Below, piece after piece: positions 25,249 to 36,806 of a stretch of DNA of 64,000 bases; position 1 is the stretch's first letter; each line of letters begins with the position of its first letter. The DNA lies in the NCBI GenBank assembly GCA_030167125.1, contig CP126531.1, positions 248,001-312,000 on the forward strand. Reading direction: 5' to 3'. Source of the stretch: Rhodanobacteraceae bacterium. Lineage in GTDB: Bacteria > Pseudomonadota > Gammaproteobacteria > Xanthomonadales > Rhodanobacteraceae. A program made the translations under genes and the position numbers. Below the pieces are notes generated by a model that saw only the letters and a program-made list of their open reading frames with translations, was not told the origin of the DNA and did no database searches.

Positions 25249-26736
25249 ATGCTTGAGTTCAGCCAGAGTTCCGCCGCCCCCGACGCCGCGGACGGCGCGT
25301 GCGTGGTGGTGGGCGTGTTCGAGGATGCGAAGGCGCCGGCCGCTTCGGCCATCGACACCGCCAGCGGCGGCATGCTGACGCGGCTCAAGGCGGCGGGCGA
25401 TTTCACCGGCAAGCTCGGCGCGACGCTGGTGCTGCACAGTGTGTCCGGCGTCAAGGCGCCGCGCGCCGTGCTGGTGGGCCTGGGCCGCAAGGCCGCGCTG
25501 GACGCGCACGCGTTCCTGCGCGCCTGCAGCGAAGCGGGCAATGCGCTCAAGCATTTGCCGGTAACCGACGCCACCGCGTACCTGCCCGAGGTCGAGGTCA
25601 GCGGTCATGATGCGGACTGGCGCGCGCGCACCTGCGCGCTGGCGATCGACCACGCCTGCTTCCGTTACACCGCGACTTTGAAGCCGGCCAACGCGGATGC
25701 GCCGCGCCTCGCGAAACTCGCGCTCGCCGCCGGCGCCGACGTGGCGCAAGGCGTCGCGCAGGCGCGCGCGATCGGGCGCGGCGTCGCGTTCGCACGCGAA
25801 CTCGGCTGCCTGCCGCCGAACCTGTGCACGCCCACCCACATCGCGGCGCAGGCGAAAACCATCGCGGACGAGCACGCGGAATCGGTGACGCTGGAAGTGC
25901 TGGAACGTGCCGACATGCAGAAGCTCGGCATGGGCGCGCTGCTGGCGGTGTCCTCGGGTTCCGCCACGCCGCCCAAGCTGATCGTGCTGCAATACAAGGG
26001 CGCGGGCGACGAGAAGCCTTACGCGCTGGTCGGCAAGGGCGTCACCTTCGACGCCGGCGGCCTCAACATCAAGCCGACCGGTTCGATGGAGGAAATGAAA
26101 TACGACATGTGCGGCGCGGCCTCCGTGCTCGGCGCGTTCCTGTCGGCGGTCGAGCTGAAATTGCCGATCAATCTGGTGTGCGTGGTGCCGTCGGTCGAGA
26201 ACGCGGTCGACGGCGCGAGCTATCGTCCCGGCGACGTGCTGCACACGCATGCCGGCATCACGGTGGAAGTGTTGAACACCGACGCGGAAGGGCGCCTCAT
26301 TCTTTGTGATGCGCTGTCCTGGACCTGCAAGCGCTTCCAGCCGCAGGCGTTGGTCGACGCAGCGACGCTGACCGGCGCCTGCGTGGTCGCGCTGGGCGCG
26401 CACGCTTCCGGCTTGTTCAGTGCGGACGACGCGCTCGCCGATGCGCTGCTCGCGGCCGGCAACGCCTCGCTCGATCGCGCATGGCGGTTGCCGCTGTGGA
26501 ACGATTACAAGAACCAGCTCGAATCCGCGTTCGCCGACATCGCCAACATCGGCGGCAAGAGCGCCGGCGCGGTGACCGCTGCGCTATTCCTGTCGCACTT
26601 CACCGAAGGCACGCGCTGGGCGCACCTCGACGTCGCCGGCACCGCGTGGGTGCCGGGGCGCAAGGGCTACGCGACCGGAAGGCCGGTGCCGCTGCTGGCG
26701 CAGTGGTTGATCGATCAAGCGCAAAGCGCGAAGTAA
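25249..26736 (+). CDS. pepA: leucyl aminopeptidase (PepA)
   Basis: 495 residues, M17 family. The C-terminal catalytic domain shows GKGVTFDAGGLNIKPTGSME with the catalytic lysine and metal ligands, and the signature NTDAEGRLIL. It removes N-terminal residues from peptides; PepA also binds DNA and assists Xer recombination at plasmid sites in E. coli, which is notable with xerD a few genes away. A CAGGAG ribosome site precedes the ATG. Confidence 0.95.
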   Translation: MLEFSQSSAAPDAADGACVVVGVFEDAKAPAASAIDTASGGMLTRLKAAGDFTGKLGATLVLHSVSGVKAPRAVLVGLGRKAALDAHAFLRACSEAGNALKHLPVTDATAYLPEVEVSGHDADWRARTCALAIDHACFRYTATLKPANADAPRLAKLALAAGADVAQGVAQARAIGRGVAFARELGCLPPNLCTPTHIAAQAKTIADEHAESVTLEVLERADMQKLGMGALLAVSSGSATPPKLIVLQYKGAGDEKPYALVGKGVTFDAGGLNIKPTGSMEEMKYDMCGAASVLGAFLSAVELKLPINLVCVVPSVENAVDGASYRPGDVLHTHAGITVEVLNTDAEGRLILCDALSWTCKRFQPQALVDAATLTGACVVALGAHASGLFSADDALADALLAAGNASLDRAWRLPLWNDYKNQLESAFADIANIGGKSAGAVTAALFLSHFTEGTRWAHLDVAGTAWVPGRKGYATGRPVPLLAQWLIDQAQSAK

Positions 26737-26742
26737 CGGTCA

Positions 26743-26862
26743 CCCCCGTCGGAACGAAGGGCGGAGCGAAGCGATCGCGTGCGCAGCGCGAACGCGCGGC
26801 GGGGGATGTCAGCAACACGAAAGCGCATCCCCCTCGGTCCCCCTTCCTGCGGAAGGGGGAAG
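26743..26862. repeat. composite palindromic repeat between convergent genes
   Basis: CGGAACGAAGGGCGGAGCG...GGCGGGGGATGTC followed by GCATCCCCCTCGGTCCCCC and the hairpin CCCCCTTCCTGCGGAAGGGG. It lies between the ends of pepA and the sensor kinase and may terminate both. Confidence 0.6.
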
Positions 26863-26867
26863 AAAGC

Positions 26868-29800
26868 TCAAGCTGGCGCCGCTTTGCGCATCGCGCGTTC
26901 CAGCGTATCGCGCAAGTCTTCCGGCAGCACCGGTTTGCGCAGGAACGCGTCCATGCCGGCGGCGCGCGCGCGTTGTTGTTCGTCGCCGTGCGCGCTGGCG
27001 GTGAGCGCGACGATGGGCGTCAAGTCGCCGCGCTGGCGCAGCATGTTCGCCAGCTCGCAGCCGCCCATGCCGGGCAGGTCGAAGTCGAACACCATCGTGT
27101 CGAAGCTGCCACCGGCGTCGATTTCCGACAGCGCCGCCAGCGCGTGCGGCGCCAGCGTCACCGCGTAACCGAAGGATTCGATCAGGCCGGCGATGGCTTG
27201 TCCCGCGATCGGATCGTCCTCGACCAGCAGCACGCGCCGCGCCGGTGAACCGCTGGCGATCGCCGCCGCATCTGCGTGCACGCGCTCGGGCACCGTTGCA
27301 GGCGTCGCCGGTTGGACGGCCGGCGTCACGCCCGCCAGCGGCAACTTCACCATGAACGTGCTGCCGCGGCCGGGCACCGACTGCACGCCGATGTGGCCGC
27401 CCATCAGTCCGACCAGTTCACGGCTGATCGCGAGGCCGAGGCCGCTGCCGCGTTGCAGGCGTCCGTAATCGGCCTGTTCGAAGCGCTGGAAGATGCGCGC
27501 GCATTCTTCCGGCGTCATGCCGGGTCCATTGTCGATGATGCTGTAGACGATGCCGTCGCCGTCGCGCTCCAGCTTCAGCGTGACGCCACCGTGGGTGGTG
27601 AACTTCAGCGCGTTGTGGGTGAGGTTGAACAGGATCTGCTGCACGCGCAATGCGTCGCCGCGCACCGCGCGCGGCACGTCGGGCGCGACCACCACGTCGA
27701 TCGTCAGTTGTTTTTGCGCCGCGAGTCCGGCATCCGCGTCCGCGACCTCGCGCAGGATCGCCGCAGGATCGAACGGTGCGAGGTTCAACTCCAGCCGGCC
27801 CGCCTCGATGCGCGCCACGTCCAGCGCGTCGTTGACCTGGCGCAACAGCAGCGCGCCGGAGCGCCTGATCGCGTCGGCGTACTGATGTTGGCGATCGTTG
27901 AGCGCCGTCTTCAACAACAGTTCGGTCATGCCCAGCACGCCGGTGAGCGGCGTGCGGATTTCGTGCGCCATGTTGGCGAGGAAGCGTGACTTGGCGGCAT
28001 TGGCCTGCTCGGCGATGTGCTGGCGCTCTTCGCTCATCGCGAGGCGATGCTGTTGCTGAAGGCGCCGCCGCAGCGCCCAGACCAACCACGCCAGCAACAG
28101 CAGCGCCGCGAGCGCGTACAGCGCGCGCGCCCACGCCGTGTTCCACGGCGCTGCCGCGACGTGCAGCGCAAGCGCATCGACCGGGGCGCTCCACGGTCCG
28201 TCGCCGGTGCGGCCGCTTGCCAGCAGCTGGTAGCTGCCGGGCTCCAGCACCGAGAATTCGCGCACGTTGCGGTTGCCGGTGTCCACCCAGCCGGGATCGA
28301 AGCCCTGCAGGCGGAAACGGTATTTGTTGCGCGCGGGGTCGACGAACGACAGCACCTGTGCCGTCACCGTGAGTTCGCGATCGTGCCAGTCGAGGTCGAC
28401 GGGTTGGCGCGGATCGAGTTCGACCGATTTGCCGTTGCGGCGCACGCTCACCGATTCCAGCGCGATCTTCGGCGTCGCGAGCCGCCACGGCAGTTCACCG
28501 GTGTGGATGCCGATCACGCCGGCGAGGCTGCCGGCGAACAAGTCCCCATTGCCGGTTGCGAGCAACGCATCGCCGGTGAAATCGGCGGTGGCCAGGCCTT
28601 CCGCGGTGGCGAACGCGTGCAGCTGCCGATTGTGCGGGTCGTACACCAGCAGGTTGCGCGTGCCGAGCGCGAACACGCGGCCTTCGTTGCCGACCTGCAG
28701 GCCAAGCACGCTGGTGTACGGCCAGCCCTGGTCGTTGCGCAGGCTGTCCCTCAGCGTCGCGTGGCCGTGATCGAGCAAATAATGTTGCAAGCCGGTGCTG
28801 CGCGCGATCCACAAGCTGCCGCCGTGCCCGAATGCGAAGGCGTTGAGATCGCCCCGGTCGATGCCCGGCACGAACGCGAATCCATGCGCGCCGGGAACGA
28901 GCCGCGCCAGGCCGGCGTGGCTGGCAGCCCAGATCGATCCGTCGGCGGCTTCGCGCAGTTGCACGATTTCGCGCGCGGCTTCCTCGTTGTCTGCGGATGC
29001 GAGCGGCTGGATCGCGAGCGTGCGCGGATCGATGCGGAACACGCCGCTGCCGACGCCGGCCATGTAGATCGCGCCGTCGCGCGCGGCCAGCAATCGCCAC
29101 ACGCCGTGCTTCAAGACCGGATGGTCGGCGGCGACCGCCTGCAGGCGCTTGCCGTCCCACACGAAGCAGCCTTTGCCTGTGCCGATCCACAGGCGTCGGG
29201 CGCCGTCTTCCGCCAGCGCCGAAACGGATGCTGTATCGAGTCCGGGAATCGCGGCGTGTTGAATCGTGCCGGTGACGGGGTCCAGCTTGTCCAGCATGTC
29301 GGGCCCGCCGACCCACACCGAACCATCGTGGGCGAGCGCCAGCGCGCGCACGCGATCGCGCGCGAGGCCGGTGGCGTCGCCGGGCGCGTGGCGGTACATG
29401 CTGAAGGCGCGCCAATGCGGCGGAAGATACGCGAGGCCGCCATCCACCATCGCGATCCACAGGCCGCCTTCGTGATCGCGGAACAAACCGTCGGGCAGCC
29501 GTCCCGGCAGACTGCCGGCCACGCCGGACGCCGGTTGTTCGAAACGGCTGATGCCGTTGGCGCCGACGTGGTCGAGTCCGCCGCGCTGCGCGATCCACAC
29601 GCTGCCGTCGTCGTCGCGCAAGCTGGCCAGCGCTTCGCGCGCCGGCCCGATTTGCGACGCCCGCCCGCGCGCGTCGACATGGAACAGCCCCGCGCTGGTC
29701 GCCGCATCGATGCCGTCGCGCGCCACGCGGATCTGCCAGACGGTCGGTTGCACTTGCAGGTCCGGCAACGGAATCGATTGGATATGGCCGCGCGCGTCCA

Positions 29801-30410
29801 TGCGATCGAGGCCCGCGTCGGTGCCGATCCACAAGCCGCCCACGGCGTCCGGCGCGAGCGCGATGACGTTGTCCGACGCGATGCTGGTGGCGTCGCCGTC
29901 GCGATGGCGGAAGTGCACGAAGCCCTTGCCCTCCGCATCGAGACGATCCAGTCCACCCGCGTACACGCCGGTCCAGATCGCGCCGGCGCTGTCCTGCGCG
30001 ATCGCCATCACGTCGTTCGCGGCGAGACTGCCTTGCCGTTTCGGATCGTGCAGCCAATGGCGAAAACTGCCGTCGCCCGGTTCGTACAAGTTCAGGCCCG
30101 TGCCTTCGCCGCCTACCCACAACCGGCCCGCGCGATCAACCAGCAGCGCGGAGATGTCGTTCGCCGGCAACGAATCCGGTTTCCCGGGTTCGTGGCGGAA
30201 CACGCGGAACGTGCGGCTGTCGTAGCGCACCAGCCCCGCGTGCGTGCCGATCCAGATGTAGCCGGTGTGGTCCTGCGTGACCGAATACACCAGCGTCGAA
30301 GGCAATCCCTCGGCCACGCCGTAGCTGCGGAACACCGGCGTAGGCGGCGCCTGCGTTGCAGTGGGCGCGGCCCCCGCCAGCGTCCCGGCCAGAATCCATG
30401 CTGCCAGCAT
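26868..30410 (-). CDS. hybrid sensor histidine kinase with beta-propeller sensor (HTCS-like)
   Basis: 1180 residues. A signal peptide ([16 protein letters not shown]) is followed by many Reg_prop repeats of the W(I/V)GT-x-GL type, which form a periplasmic propeller up to about residue 640. Then come a Y_Y_Y domain, one membrane helix near residue 760 ([18 protein letters not shown]), HisKA with His816 ([11 protein letters not shown]), HATPase with [10 protein letters not shown] and [12 protein letters not shown], and a receiver domain with Asp1109 ([10 protein letters not shown]). No output DNA-binding domain is attached, so a separate regulator or phosphotransfer protein is needed. The ATG at 30410 has a strong GGGGAGAGGGG site. 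In related systems such sensors detect oligosaccharides or other periplasmic ligands; the ligand here is unknown. Confidence 0.88.
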   Translation of the reverse strand: MLAAWILAGTLAGAAPTATQAPPTPVFRSYGVAEGLPSTLVYSVTQDHTGYIWIGTHAGLVRYDSRTFRVFRHEPGKPDSLPANDISALLVDRAGRLWVGGEGTGLNLYEPGDGSFRHWLHDPKRQGSLAANDVMAIAQDSAGAIWTGVYAGGLDRLDAEGKGFVHFRHRDGDATSIASDNVIALAPDAVGGLWIGTDAGLDRMDARGHIQSIPLPDLQVQPTVWQIRVARDGIDAATSAGLFHVDARGRASQIGPAREALASLRDDDGSVWIAQRGGLDHVGANGISRFEQPASGVAGSLPGRLPDGLFRDHEGGLWIAMVDGGLAYLPPHWRAFSMYRHAPGDATGLARDRVRALALAHDGSVWVGGPDMLDKLDPVTGTIQHAAIPGLDTASVSALAEDGARRLWIGTGKGCFVWDGKRLQAVAADHPVLKHGVWRLLAARDGAIYMAGVGSGVFRIDPRTLAIQPLASADNEEAAREIVQLREAADGSIWAASHAGLARLVPGAHGFAFVPGIDRGDLNAFAFGHGGSLWIARSTGLQHYLLDHGHATLRDSLRNDQGWPYTSVLGLQVGNEGRVFALGTRNLLVYDPHNRQLHAFATAEGLATADFTGDALLATGNGDLFAGSLAGVIGIHTGELPWRLATPKIALESVSVRRNGKSVELDPRQPVDLDWHDRELTVTAQVLSFVDPARNKYRFRLQGFDPGWVDTGNRNVREFSVLEPGSYQLLASGRTGDGPWSAPVDALALHVAAAPWNTAWARALYALAALLLLAWLVWALRRRLQQQHRLAMSEERQHIAEQANAAKSRFLANMAHEIRTPLTGVLGMTELLLKTALNDRQHQYADAIRRSGALLLRQVNDALDVARIEAGRLELNLAPFDPAAILREVADADAGLAAQKQLTIDVVVAPDVPRAVRGDALRVQQILFNLTHNALKFTTHGGVTLKLERDGDGIVYSIIDNGPGMTPEECARIFQRFEQADYGRLQRGSGLGLAISRELVGLMGGHIGVQSVPGRGSTFMVKLPLAGVTPAVQPATPATVPERVHADAAAIASGSPARRVLLVEDDPIAGQAIAGLIESFGYAVTLAPHALAALSEIDAGGSFDTMVFDFDLPGMGGCELANMLRQRGDLTPIVALTASAHGDEQQRARAAGMDAFLRKPVLPEDLRDTLERAMRKAAPA

Positions 30411-30462
30411 CGCCCCTCTCCCCCGCGAACCGGTTTCCGATGATGCAACAAAATCCGCCGCG

Positions 30463-30478
30463 ATGCGTACCCACGCAT
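30463..30478. promoter_or_regulatory. inverted repeat between the divergent sensor kinase and yceI genes
   Basis: Perfect 6-base arms ATGCGT and ACGCAT around ACCC, in the 103-base divergent region. Candidate operator only. Confidence 0.25.
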
Positions 30479-30513
30479 GTTGTGCGACGATGACGGAAGG
30501 CCGGAGGTCCTGC

Positions 30514-31152
30514 ATGCGGCGATGCTCGTCAATCGCGTTGGGTCTGGCGCTGGTGCTGCTTTCCAGCGCGGCGCTCGCGCACCCGCTGGATTACCGCATC
30601 GACACCGTGCATTCGCAGGTGTTGTTCAGCGCCGACCACGATGGTTACTCGAAACCGGTCGGACGGTTGGCGATCGCGCGCGGCTGGTTGCGTTTCGATC
30701 CGGATGACTGGGCTGCATCGAAAGTCGTGGCCGACATCGACCTCGCCTCCGCCGATCTCGGCGACAAGGCCTGGGACAACGCGGTCACCGGACACAACTT
30801 CCTGGATGCCGCGAAATTTCCCGCGGCACATTTCGAAAGCGTCACCGTCACCAAAACCGGCGAGCACACCGGCACGCTGGACGGCAAGCTCACGCTGCAC
30901 GGCGTCACGCTGCCGGTGAAGGTCGATTTCACCGTCAACCGCGTGGGCACGACGCTGTTCGGGTTCGAAACGATCGCCGGGTTTTCCGGACGCGCGCAAC
31001 TCGATCGCACGCAATTCGGGATGACCGCTTTCCCGAAGGCCATCGGTACCGAGGTGACGATCCGCCTTGAAATCGAAGCCACGCTCGATCGCACCGCCGA
31101 AAGCGATTACCAACGCGCGGCGGAGAAAGTGCATGCCGCTGCGCAGCACTGA
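30514..31152 (+). CDS. YceI-family periplasmic lipid-binding-like protein (first copy)
   Basis: 212 residues. Signal peptide ([19 protein letters not shown]) and a lipocalin-like YceI barrel: [28 protein letters not shown] and [16 protein letters not shown]. YceI proteins bind polyisoprenoids or amides in the periplasm. The start at 30514 has a GGAGG ribosome site. The gene overlaps the following cytochrome gene by 20 bases. Confidence 0.85.
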   Translation: MRRCSSIALGLALVLLSSAALAHPLDYRIDTVHSQVLFSADHDGYSKPVGRLAIARGWLRFDPDDWAASKVVADIDLASADLGDKAWDNAVTGHNFLDAAKFPAAHFESVTVTKTGEHTGTLDGKLTLHGVTLPVKVDFTVNRVGTTLFGFETIAGFSGRAQLDRTQFGMTAFPKAIGTEVTIRLEIEATLDRTAESDYQRAAEKVHAAAQH

Positions 31153-31705
31153 AGCCGGCTGGGGCGCGCTGGTGCGCGCGTTCCACTGGCTGGTCGCGGC
31201 GCTGATCGTCGCGCAGGGCGTGATCGGATTGAGCATGGTGCAGATGGGCATGACGCCGGCCAAGGTGCGGGTGTTCGCGTTGCACAAGGCGATCGGCATC
31301 ACGATCCTCGCGCTGGTGCTTTTGCGCATTGCGTGGCGGATGACCGAGAGGCGTCCCGCCGACGTGCCCACGATGCCGCAGTGGCAGCGCCGCGCCGCGC
31401 ACGGCTTGCACCTTGCGCTGTACGTGCTGATCCTCGCGATTCCGCTCAGTGGCTGGTGGTTCAACTCCACGGCGAATGCGCCGCTGGTGTGGTTCGGCTG
31501 GCTCGACCTGCCGAGCTTGACGGGTGGCCTCGATCCGGTGTGGAAGCCGCGCGCGCTGCTGCTGCACCAGACGTTGTTCTGGATCCTGGTGGCGCTGCTG
31601 GTGCTGCACGTCGGCGCGGCCTTGTGGCACCACTTCAAGCAGCGCGATGATGTGCTGCGAAGGATGGCGTTCGGCGCGCGCAAGCACGAAGGAGAGGCAC
31701 GATGA
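31133..31705 (+). CDS. cytochrome b561-family membrane protein
   Basis: 190 residues with four membrane helices and the paired histidines expected for two b haems: RAFHWLVAALIVAQG, FALHKAIGITILAL, HGLHLALYVLILAIPLSGW and LLLHQTLFWILVALLVLH. These proteins oxidise ubiquinol or pass electrons to a periplasmic acceptor such as superoxide. It is sandwiched between two YceI genes with overlapping ends, so the three are translated together. Confidence 0.88.
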   Translation: MPLRSTEAGWGALVRAFHWLVAALIVAQGVIGLSMVQMGMTPAKVRVFALHKAIGITILALVLLRIAWRMTERRPADVPTMPQWQRRAAHGLHLALYVLILAIPLSGWWFNSTANAPLVWFGWLDLPSLTGGLDPVWKPRALLLHQTLFWILVALLVLHVGAALWHHFKQRDDVLRRMAFGARKHEGEAR

Positions 31706-32265
31706 CGAAATGGATTGCATGTGCGGCGATCGCGGTCCTTGCCGCATTGGCGCTGCCGGCGATGGCGAAGAACTGGCAGGTCGATCCCGCGCACGGCACG
31801 CTCACCTTCACCAACAGCTACCAGGGCGTCGAATACACCGGGCAATTCCGGCGCTTCAACGCGGTGATCGATTACGACCCGAACGATCTCGCGCACGCGA
31901 AATTCGATGTCACCGTCGACGTCGCCAGCCTCGACACGCAGAACAGCGAGCGCGACCATGCGGCGCTGGGCGCGGATTTCTTCGATACCGCGAAATTCCC
32001 CAAGGCGCATTTCGTCACCACCGCGTTCCGCAAGAGCGCGGACGGCAAGGTCATTGCCGATGGCGTGCTCACGTTGCGCGGCGTCAGCAAACCCGTCGTG
32101 CTGACGGTTTCGTTCAAGCCGAACGGCAACGCCGCGACGCTGGACGTGAGCGCGCAAGTGAAGCGGCTCGATTTCGGCATCGGCACAGGACAATGGGCCG
32201 ATCCTTCGATGATCGGCGACGGCGTGGCCGTGCATGGGCACCTGCAGTTGCAGGCCGGAAAATAG
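31702..32265 (+). CDS. YceI-family periplasmic protein (second copy)
   Basis: 187 residues. Signal peptide (IACAAIAVLAALALPAMAK) and YceI barrel: WQVDPAHGTLTFTNSYQG, VDVASLDTQNSERDHAL-like segment, FFDTAKFPKAHFVT and GVLTLRGVSKPVVL. It overlaps the cytochrome b561 gene by four bases (ATGA). Two different YceI barrels flanking one b561 suggest a quinone-linked periplasmic redox or lipid-carrier unit (inference). Confidence 0.88.
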   Translation: MTKWIACAAIAVLAALALPAMAKNWQVDPAHGTLTFTNSYQGVEYTGQFRRFNAVIDYDPNDLAHAKFDVTVDVASLDTQNSERDHAALGADFFDTAKFPKAHFVTTAFRKSADGKVIADGVLTLRGVSKPVVLTVSFKPNGNAATLDVSAQVKRLDFGIGTGQWADPSMIGDGVAVHGHLQLQAGK

Positions 32266-32278
32266 CGCGCCGCCGGAA

Positions 32279-32506
32279 TCAGCCTGCCATGAAAGCGCGC
32301 AACGCCGCCGCGTCGAACGGCCATCCCAGTTCGCGCCCTGATGCTTCGTCGCGCAGCACCGGCACGCGCACGCCGTAACGCGCCTTCAGGTCCGCGTCGC
32401 CGTCGATCCAGACACTCTCGAAATCCGGCACTCGCGCGCGCGCCAGCAGCGCGACGGCTTCGTCGCAGAGCTTGCAGTCGTCGCGTTGGTAGAGGAGCAG
32501 TCGCAC
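32279..32506 (-). CDS. glutaredoxin-like thiol protein
   Basis: 75 residues from a GTG at 32506: a thioredoxin-fold start (RLLLYQRDDCKLCDEAVALL) with a CxxC redox pair, then VWIDGDADLKARYGVRVPVL with the cis-proline. It matches small glutaredoxin/DUF836 proteins. A TTG at 32545 would add 13 residues that run into the sdaA promoter region. Convergent with the second yceI gene. Confidence 0.75.
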   Translation of the reverse strand: MRLLLYQRDDCKLCDEAVALLARARVPDFESVWIDGDADLKARYGVRVPVLRDEASGRELGWPFDAAALRAFMAG

Positions 32507-32568
32507 GGCGAAGTCGATTGGTCGGGCACAGCGTAGAATAGCCAAGCTTTCCCTGCGCAGCGTGCAAC

Positions 32569-33951
<1,383 letters not shown>

Positions 33952-33973
33952 CGATCGGCTCGCAGTCTGCTGC

Positions 33974-34366
33974 CTATTCCCGCTTCCGGTTTCCCGCAGC
34001 AAGCGCCGAGATCAACTCGCGCACAAGTTTGCGATGTGCTGCCGGCAACGTCGCGAACTCCTGAAGCGCGAGTTCATCCTTTCCGCTCAACACGCCATAG
34101 CGCGATGCGTTCTCCCTCACCTGCTGCGATTCCGGATCGGTCAGCAGCGTGTTCAGGTCCACGTTGAGCACCGCGGCCAGTGCGCGCTGGTTCGCCGGCC
34201 GGGGCATGAAGGTTCCGTTGAGCCAGCCCGAAACGGTTTGCGGGGTGACCGAAACCTTGCCGTGCTTGGCAAGCAGCGGCACCAGCTCGGAAGCGCTTGC
34301 TTCCAGCTTCTTCGCGGCGAGCAGCCGATTCAGTCGTTCGGCAAACGCAGCTTGTTCGGACTTCAT
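33974..34366 (-). CDS. XRE-family helix-turn-helix regulator next to the restriction-modification genes
   Basis: 130 residues. N-terminal helices (FAERLNRLLAAKK) and an HTH of the XRE type: KVSVTPQTVSGWLNG then PRPANQRALAAVLNVDLNTLL. It is divergent from mod, with 101 bases between the starts, the position of a controller protein in many restriction-modification systems. An upstream in-frame ATG at 34441 would put the likely promoter inside the gene, so 34366 is preferred. Confidence 0.72.
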   Translation of the reverse strand: MKSEQAAFAERLNRLLAAKKLEASASELVPLLAKHGKVSVTPQTVSGWLNGTFMPRPANQRALAAVLNVDLNTLLTDPESQQVRENASRYGVLSGKDELALQEFATLPAAHRKLVRELISALAAGNRKRE

Positions 34367-34399
34367 GTCCGCAACGGTAGGTTCGCGCTGCGCTGGCAA

Positions 34400-34428
34400 G
34401 TTAAAGTAGTTCTTGCGTACAATTACAA
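34400..34428. promoter_or_regulatory. A/T-rich overlapping promoter region between XRE gene and mod
   Basis: On the minus strand TTGTAA (34428-34423) and TTTAAC (34405-34400) are 17 bases apart and give a leader of about 27 bases for the XRE gene. On the plus strand TACAAT at 34418-34423 can serve as the -10 of mod. The two would overlap, allowing one regulator to affect both. Confidence 0.4.
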
Positions 34429-34467
34429 GTATTTCTTTCATGACGGCCGGCACGGCCACGGGGAACC

Positions 34468-36477
34468 ATGCCGAAGTCGCTGCTCGAAGAGTTGCCGAAG
34501 ATCGTCGCGGCGGGGAAGGCGCAGGCCGAGCGCATCCTTGAAGGGCTGGAAGGCAAACACCGCGTCGGCCTGCAGACGCGCGAGTGGGTGCTGCCGTCGA
34601 AGGATGTTGCCGAAGCGGACATGCTGGATGTCGCGCGACGCGCGGAGCATCTGCGTGCTGGCGATGATGCGGGCTGGACCAATCGCCTGATCTACGGCGA
34701 CAACCTGCTCGCGATGGCCGCGCTGCTGGCCGGCGACGAAAACACGCCCAGCCTGCGCGGCAAGGTGGATCTGATCTACATCGATCCACCGTTCGATTCG
34801 AAGGCCGACTATCGCACCAAGGTCACGCTGCCCGGCGTGGAGTTGGAGCAACGGCCGACCGTGATCGAGCAGTTTGCCTATTCCGATACGTGGTCGGACG
34901 GCACAGCGTCGTACCTGGCGATGATCACGCCGCGACTGGTGCTGATGCGTGAGCTACTGGCAGAGACCGGGTCGATTTACGTCCATCTCGATTGGCATGT
35001 CGGGCATTACGTCAAAATCGGGCTAGACGAGATCTTCGGAAAAGACAATTTCCGAAACGAGATTATATGGACTTATGGTGGAAAAGGCCTAACTAATTCC
35101 AAGCTCAACTTTGTTAGAAATTATGCCCATATTTATACATATTCAAAAGGGCAGACACCTTTTCTCAATCTTAAGTCCGGGGTGGTATCTGATTCCGTAA
35201 TCAAGAGATTCGGGCGATACATGAACGCATCGTTCCAGATCACGTTTGGAGCATTGCGTGCGAGCAACGATGCATTGGAGCTGCAGAAGGCGACAAACAC
35301 CTTTTTGTCACGGTTCGGCCGAGATCCGAATAATGACGATATAGCGCGTGACTACAGTCAGGGTGGTCTTCTCAAAGACGTGTGGGACGACATACCAATC
35401 ATTCGTGAGAACGAAGTGTACGGTGAATACGTCGGCTACAGTACCCAGAAACCCGAAAAACTTATCGAACGTGTAATCCAAGCTTCGTGTCCGAAAAACG
35501 GTTTAATAGTGGATTGCTTCAGCGGTTCCGGCACCACCGCTGCCGTCGCCGAAAAACTCGGCCGCCGCTGGATCACCACCGATATCGGCAAACCCGCCTG
35601 CCTGATCACGCGCAAGCGGTTGATCGACCAGAACGCCAAGCCGTTCCTGTATCAGGCGATCGGTGATTACCAGGTCGAAGCAGCGAAAACCGAACTCGGC
35701 CGCAAGTTCCGCATCGGCGACCTGTCCTCGATCGTGCTGTCGCTGTACGGCGCGCTGCCGGTCGACCCGGACAACAACCCGCAGCGCAATCTCGGGCAGG
35801 TGGTGTACGGCGGCAAGAAGACGCTGGTGCTGGTCGATTCGCCCAACAAGCTCACCGGCGACGCCACGTTGCGCCGTGCGGTCGCGCAGCGTGACAACCT
35901 GATGGGCGGCTGGGACCGCGTGGTGGTTTTGGGCTGGAATTTCGAGCCCGGCATCGGCGAGAGCATCGCCGCGCTCAGGGACGACCGGCTGGAAGTGCTG
36001 GTGATCCCGCCTGATCTGCTCGACCGCTTGCGCAAGAAGGGCGGCATCGAGAAGCTGCGCGGGCACGTGCGGTTCTCGACGCTGCAATACGTCACCATCC
36101 ATCCGGTCACGCGCACGCGCAGCGGCGACGAGGAACAGTTGCACGTGCGACTGGACAACTACGTGCTGCTGTCGCCCGAGGCAATTAACCTCGACGAGGC
36201 CAACCGCGCCAAGCTGCACAAGGTGATGAACGCCGAGCCGCTGGCGCTGATCGAATACTGGGCGGTCGACCCCGACTACGACGGCAAGATTTTCCGCTCG
36301 GTCTGGCAGGATTACCGCGGCAACGTCGCCAACGACGGCGATCCGCTGCGCGTGATCACCGAGGCGCGCTTCGGCGTGCCGGCCAAGCGTGGCGGACGGA
36401 ACGTCTGCGTGCGCGTGGTGGACGTGTTCGGCTTCGAGGCGGAAGTCGTGCAAGCCGTACCGGAGCCGACGCCGTGA
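34468..36477 (+). CDS. mod: type III-like restriction-modification DNA methyltransferase (Mod)
   Basis: 669 residues. Beta-class order: catalytic motif IYIDPPF (106-109 = DPPF) precedes the AdoMet-binding motif [20 protein letters not shown] at about residues 349-368. It methylates adenine (N6) or cytosine (N4); N6-adenine is usual for type III Mod. The segment between, about 35040-35510, is much richer in A/T than both flanks and corresponds to the target-recognition domain, so specificity was probably swapped in. It partners the Res gene at 37142. No simple-sequence repeat for phase variation was seen. Confidence 0.85.
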   Translation: MPKSLLEELPKIVAAGKAQAERILEGLEGKHRVGLQTREWVLPSKDVAEADMLDVARRAEHLRAGDDAGWTNRLIYGDNLLAMAALLAGDENTPSLRGKVDLIYIDPPFDSKADYRTKVTLPGVELEQRPTVIEQFAYSDTWSDGTASYLAMITPRLVLMRELLAETGSIYVHLDWHVGHYVKIGLDEIFGKDNFRNEIIWTYGGKGLTNSKLNFVRNYAHIYTYSKGQTPFLNLKSGVVSDSVIKRFGRYMNASFQITFGALRASNDALELQKATNTFLSRFGRDPNNDDIARDYSQGGLLKDVWDDIPIIRENEVYGEYVGYSTQKPEKLIERVIQASCPKNGLIVDCFSGSGTTAAVAEKLGRRWITTDIGKPACLITRKRLIDQNAKPFLYQAIGDYQVEAAKTELGRKFRIGDLSSIVLSLYGALPVDPDNNPQRNLGQVVYGGKKTLVLVDSPNKLTGDATLRRAVAQRDNLMGGWDRVVVLGWNFEPGIGESIAALRDDRLEVLVIPPDLLDRLRKKGGIEKLRGHVRFSTLQYVTIHPVTRTRSGDEEQLHVRLDNYVLLSPEAINLDEANRAKLHKVMNAEPLALIEYWAVDPDYDGKIFRSVWQDYRGNVANDGDPLRVITEARFGVPAKRGGRNVCVRVVDVFGFEAEVVQAVPEPTP

Positions 36478-36488
36478 ATGCGTGCGGA

Positions 36489-36794
36489 TCAGGCCGCGAG
36501 GCGACGGATCTTGCGCAAGCTCGTCCCGACTTCGCGTTCGGCGATCTTGAGGTCGTAGCTGGACTGCATGTTCAGCCAGAACTGGGGACTTTGCCCAAAG
36601 GCGCGGCCGAAACGCAGGGCAAGCTCGGCGGTCACCGGGCGTTCGCCACGCACAACGTGGGAGATGCGCATCGGCGAAACGCCGAGCACGCGCGCCAGCG
36701 CCGCCTGGCTCATGCCGCGGTCTTGCAGGATTTCTTCCAGCAGCTCACCCGGATGGATGGGGGGCAAACCGTTTTTGGTGGCGGGTATGGACAT
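36489..36794 (-). CDS. higA: HigA-family antitoxin
   Basis: 101 residues. Start NGLPPIHPGELLEEIL, XRE helix-turn-helix MSQAALARVLGVSPMRISHVV and the RPVTAELALRFGRAFG segment typical of HigA/VapI. It neutralises the HigB RNase and represses the operon. It follows higB by 12 bases, the toxin-first order of hig loci. Confidence 0.9.
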   Translation of the reverse strand: MSIPATKNGLPPIHPGELLEEILQDRGMSQAALARVLGVSPMRISHVVRGERPVTAELALRFGRAFGQSPQFWLNMQSSYDLKIAEREVGTSLRKIRRLAA

Positions 36795-36806
36795 GTTCGT
36801 GTTTCC

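Noticed and set aside
28017..30443. 808-codon open frame on the plus strand opposite the sensor kinase
   Set aside because: It mirrors the third-position GC pattern of the real gene and is Arg/His/Ala/Gln-rich with no domain; the minus strand has clear Reg_prop and kinase motifs.
34441..34468. Longer start (ATG at 34441) for the XRE regulator
   Set aside because: It would place the only plausible promoter inside the gene and add residues (KEILVIVRKNYFNL) unlike an XRE N-terminus.
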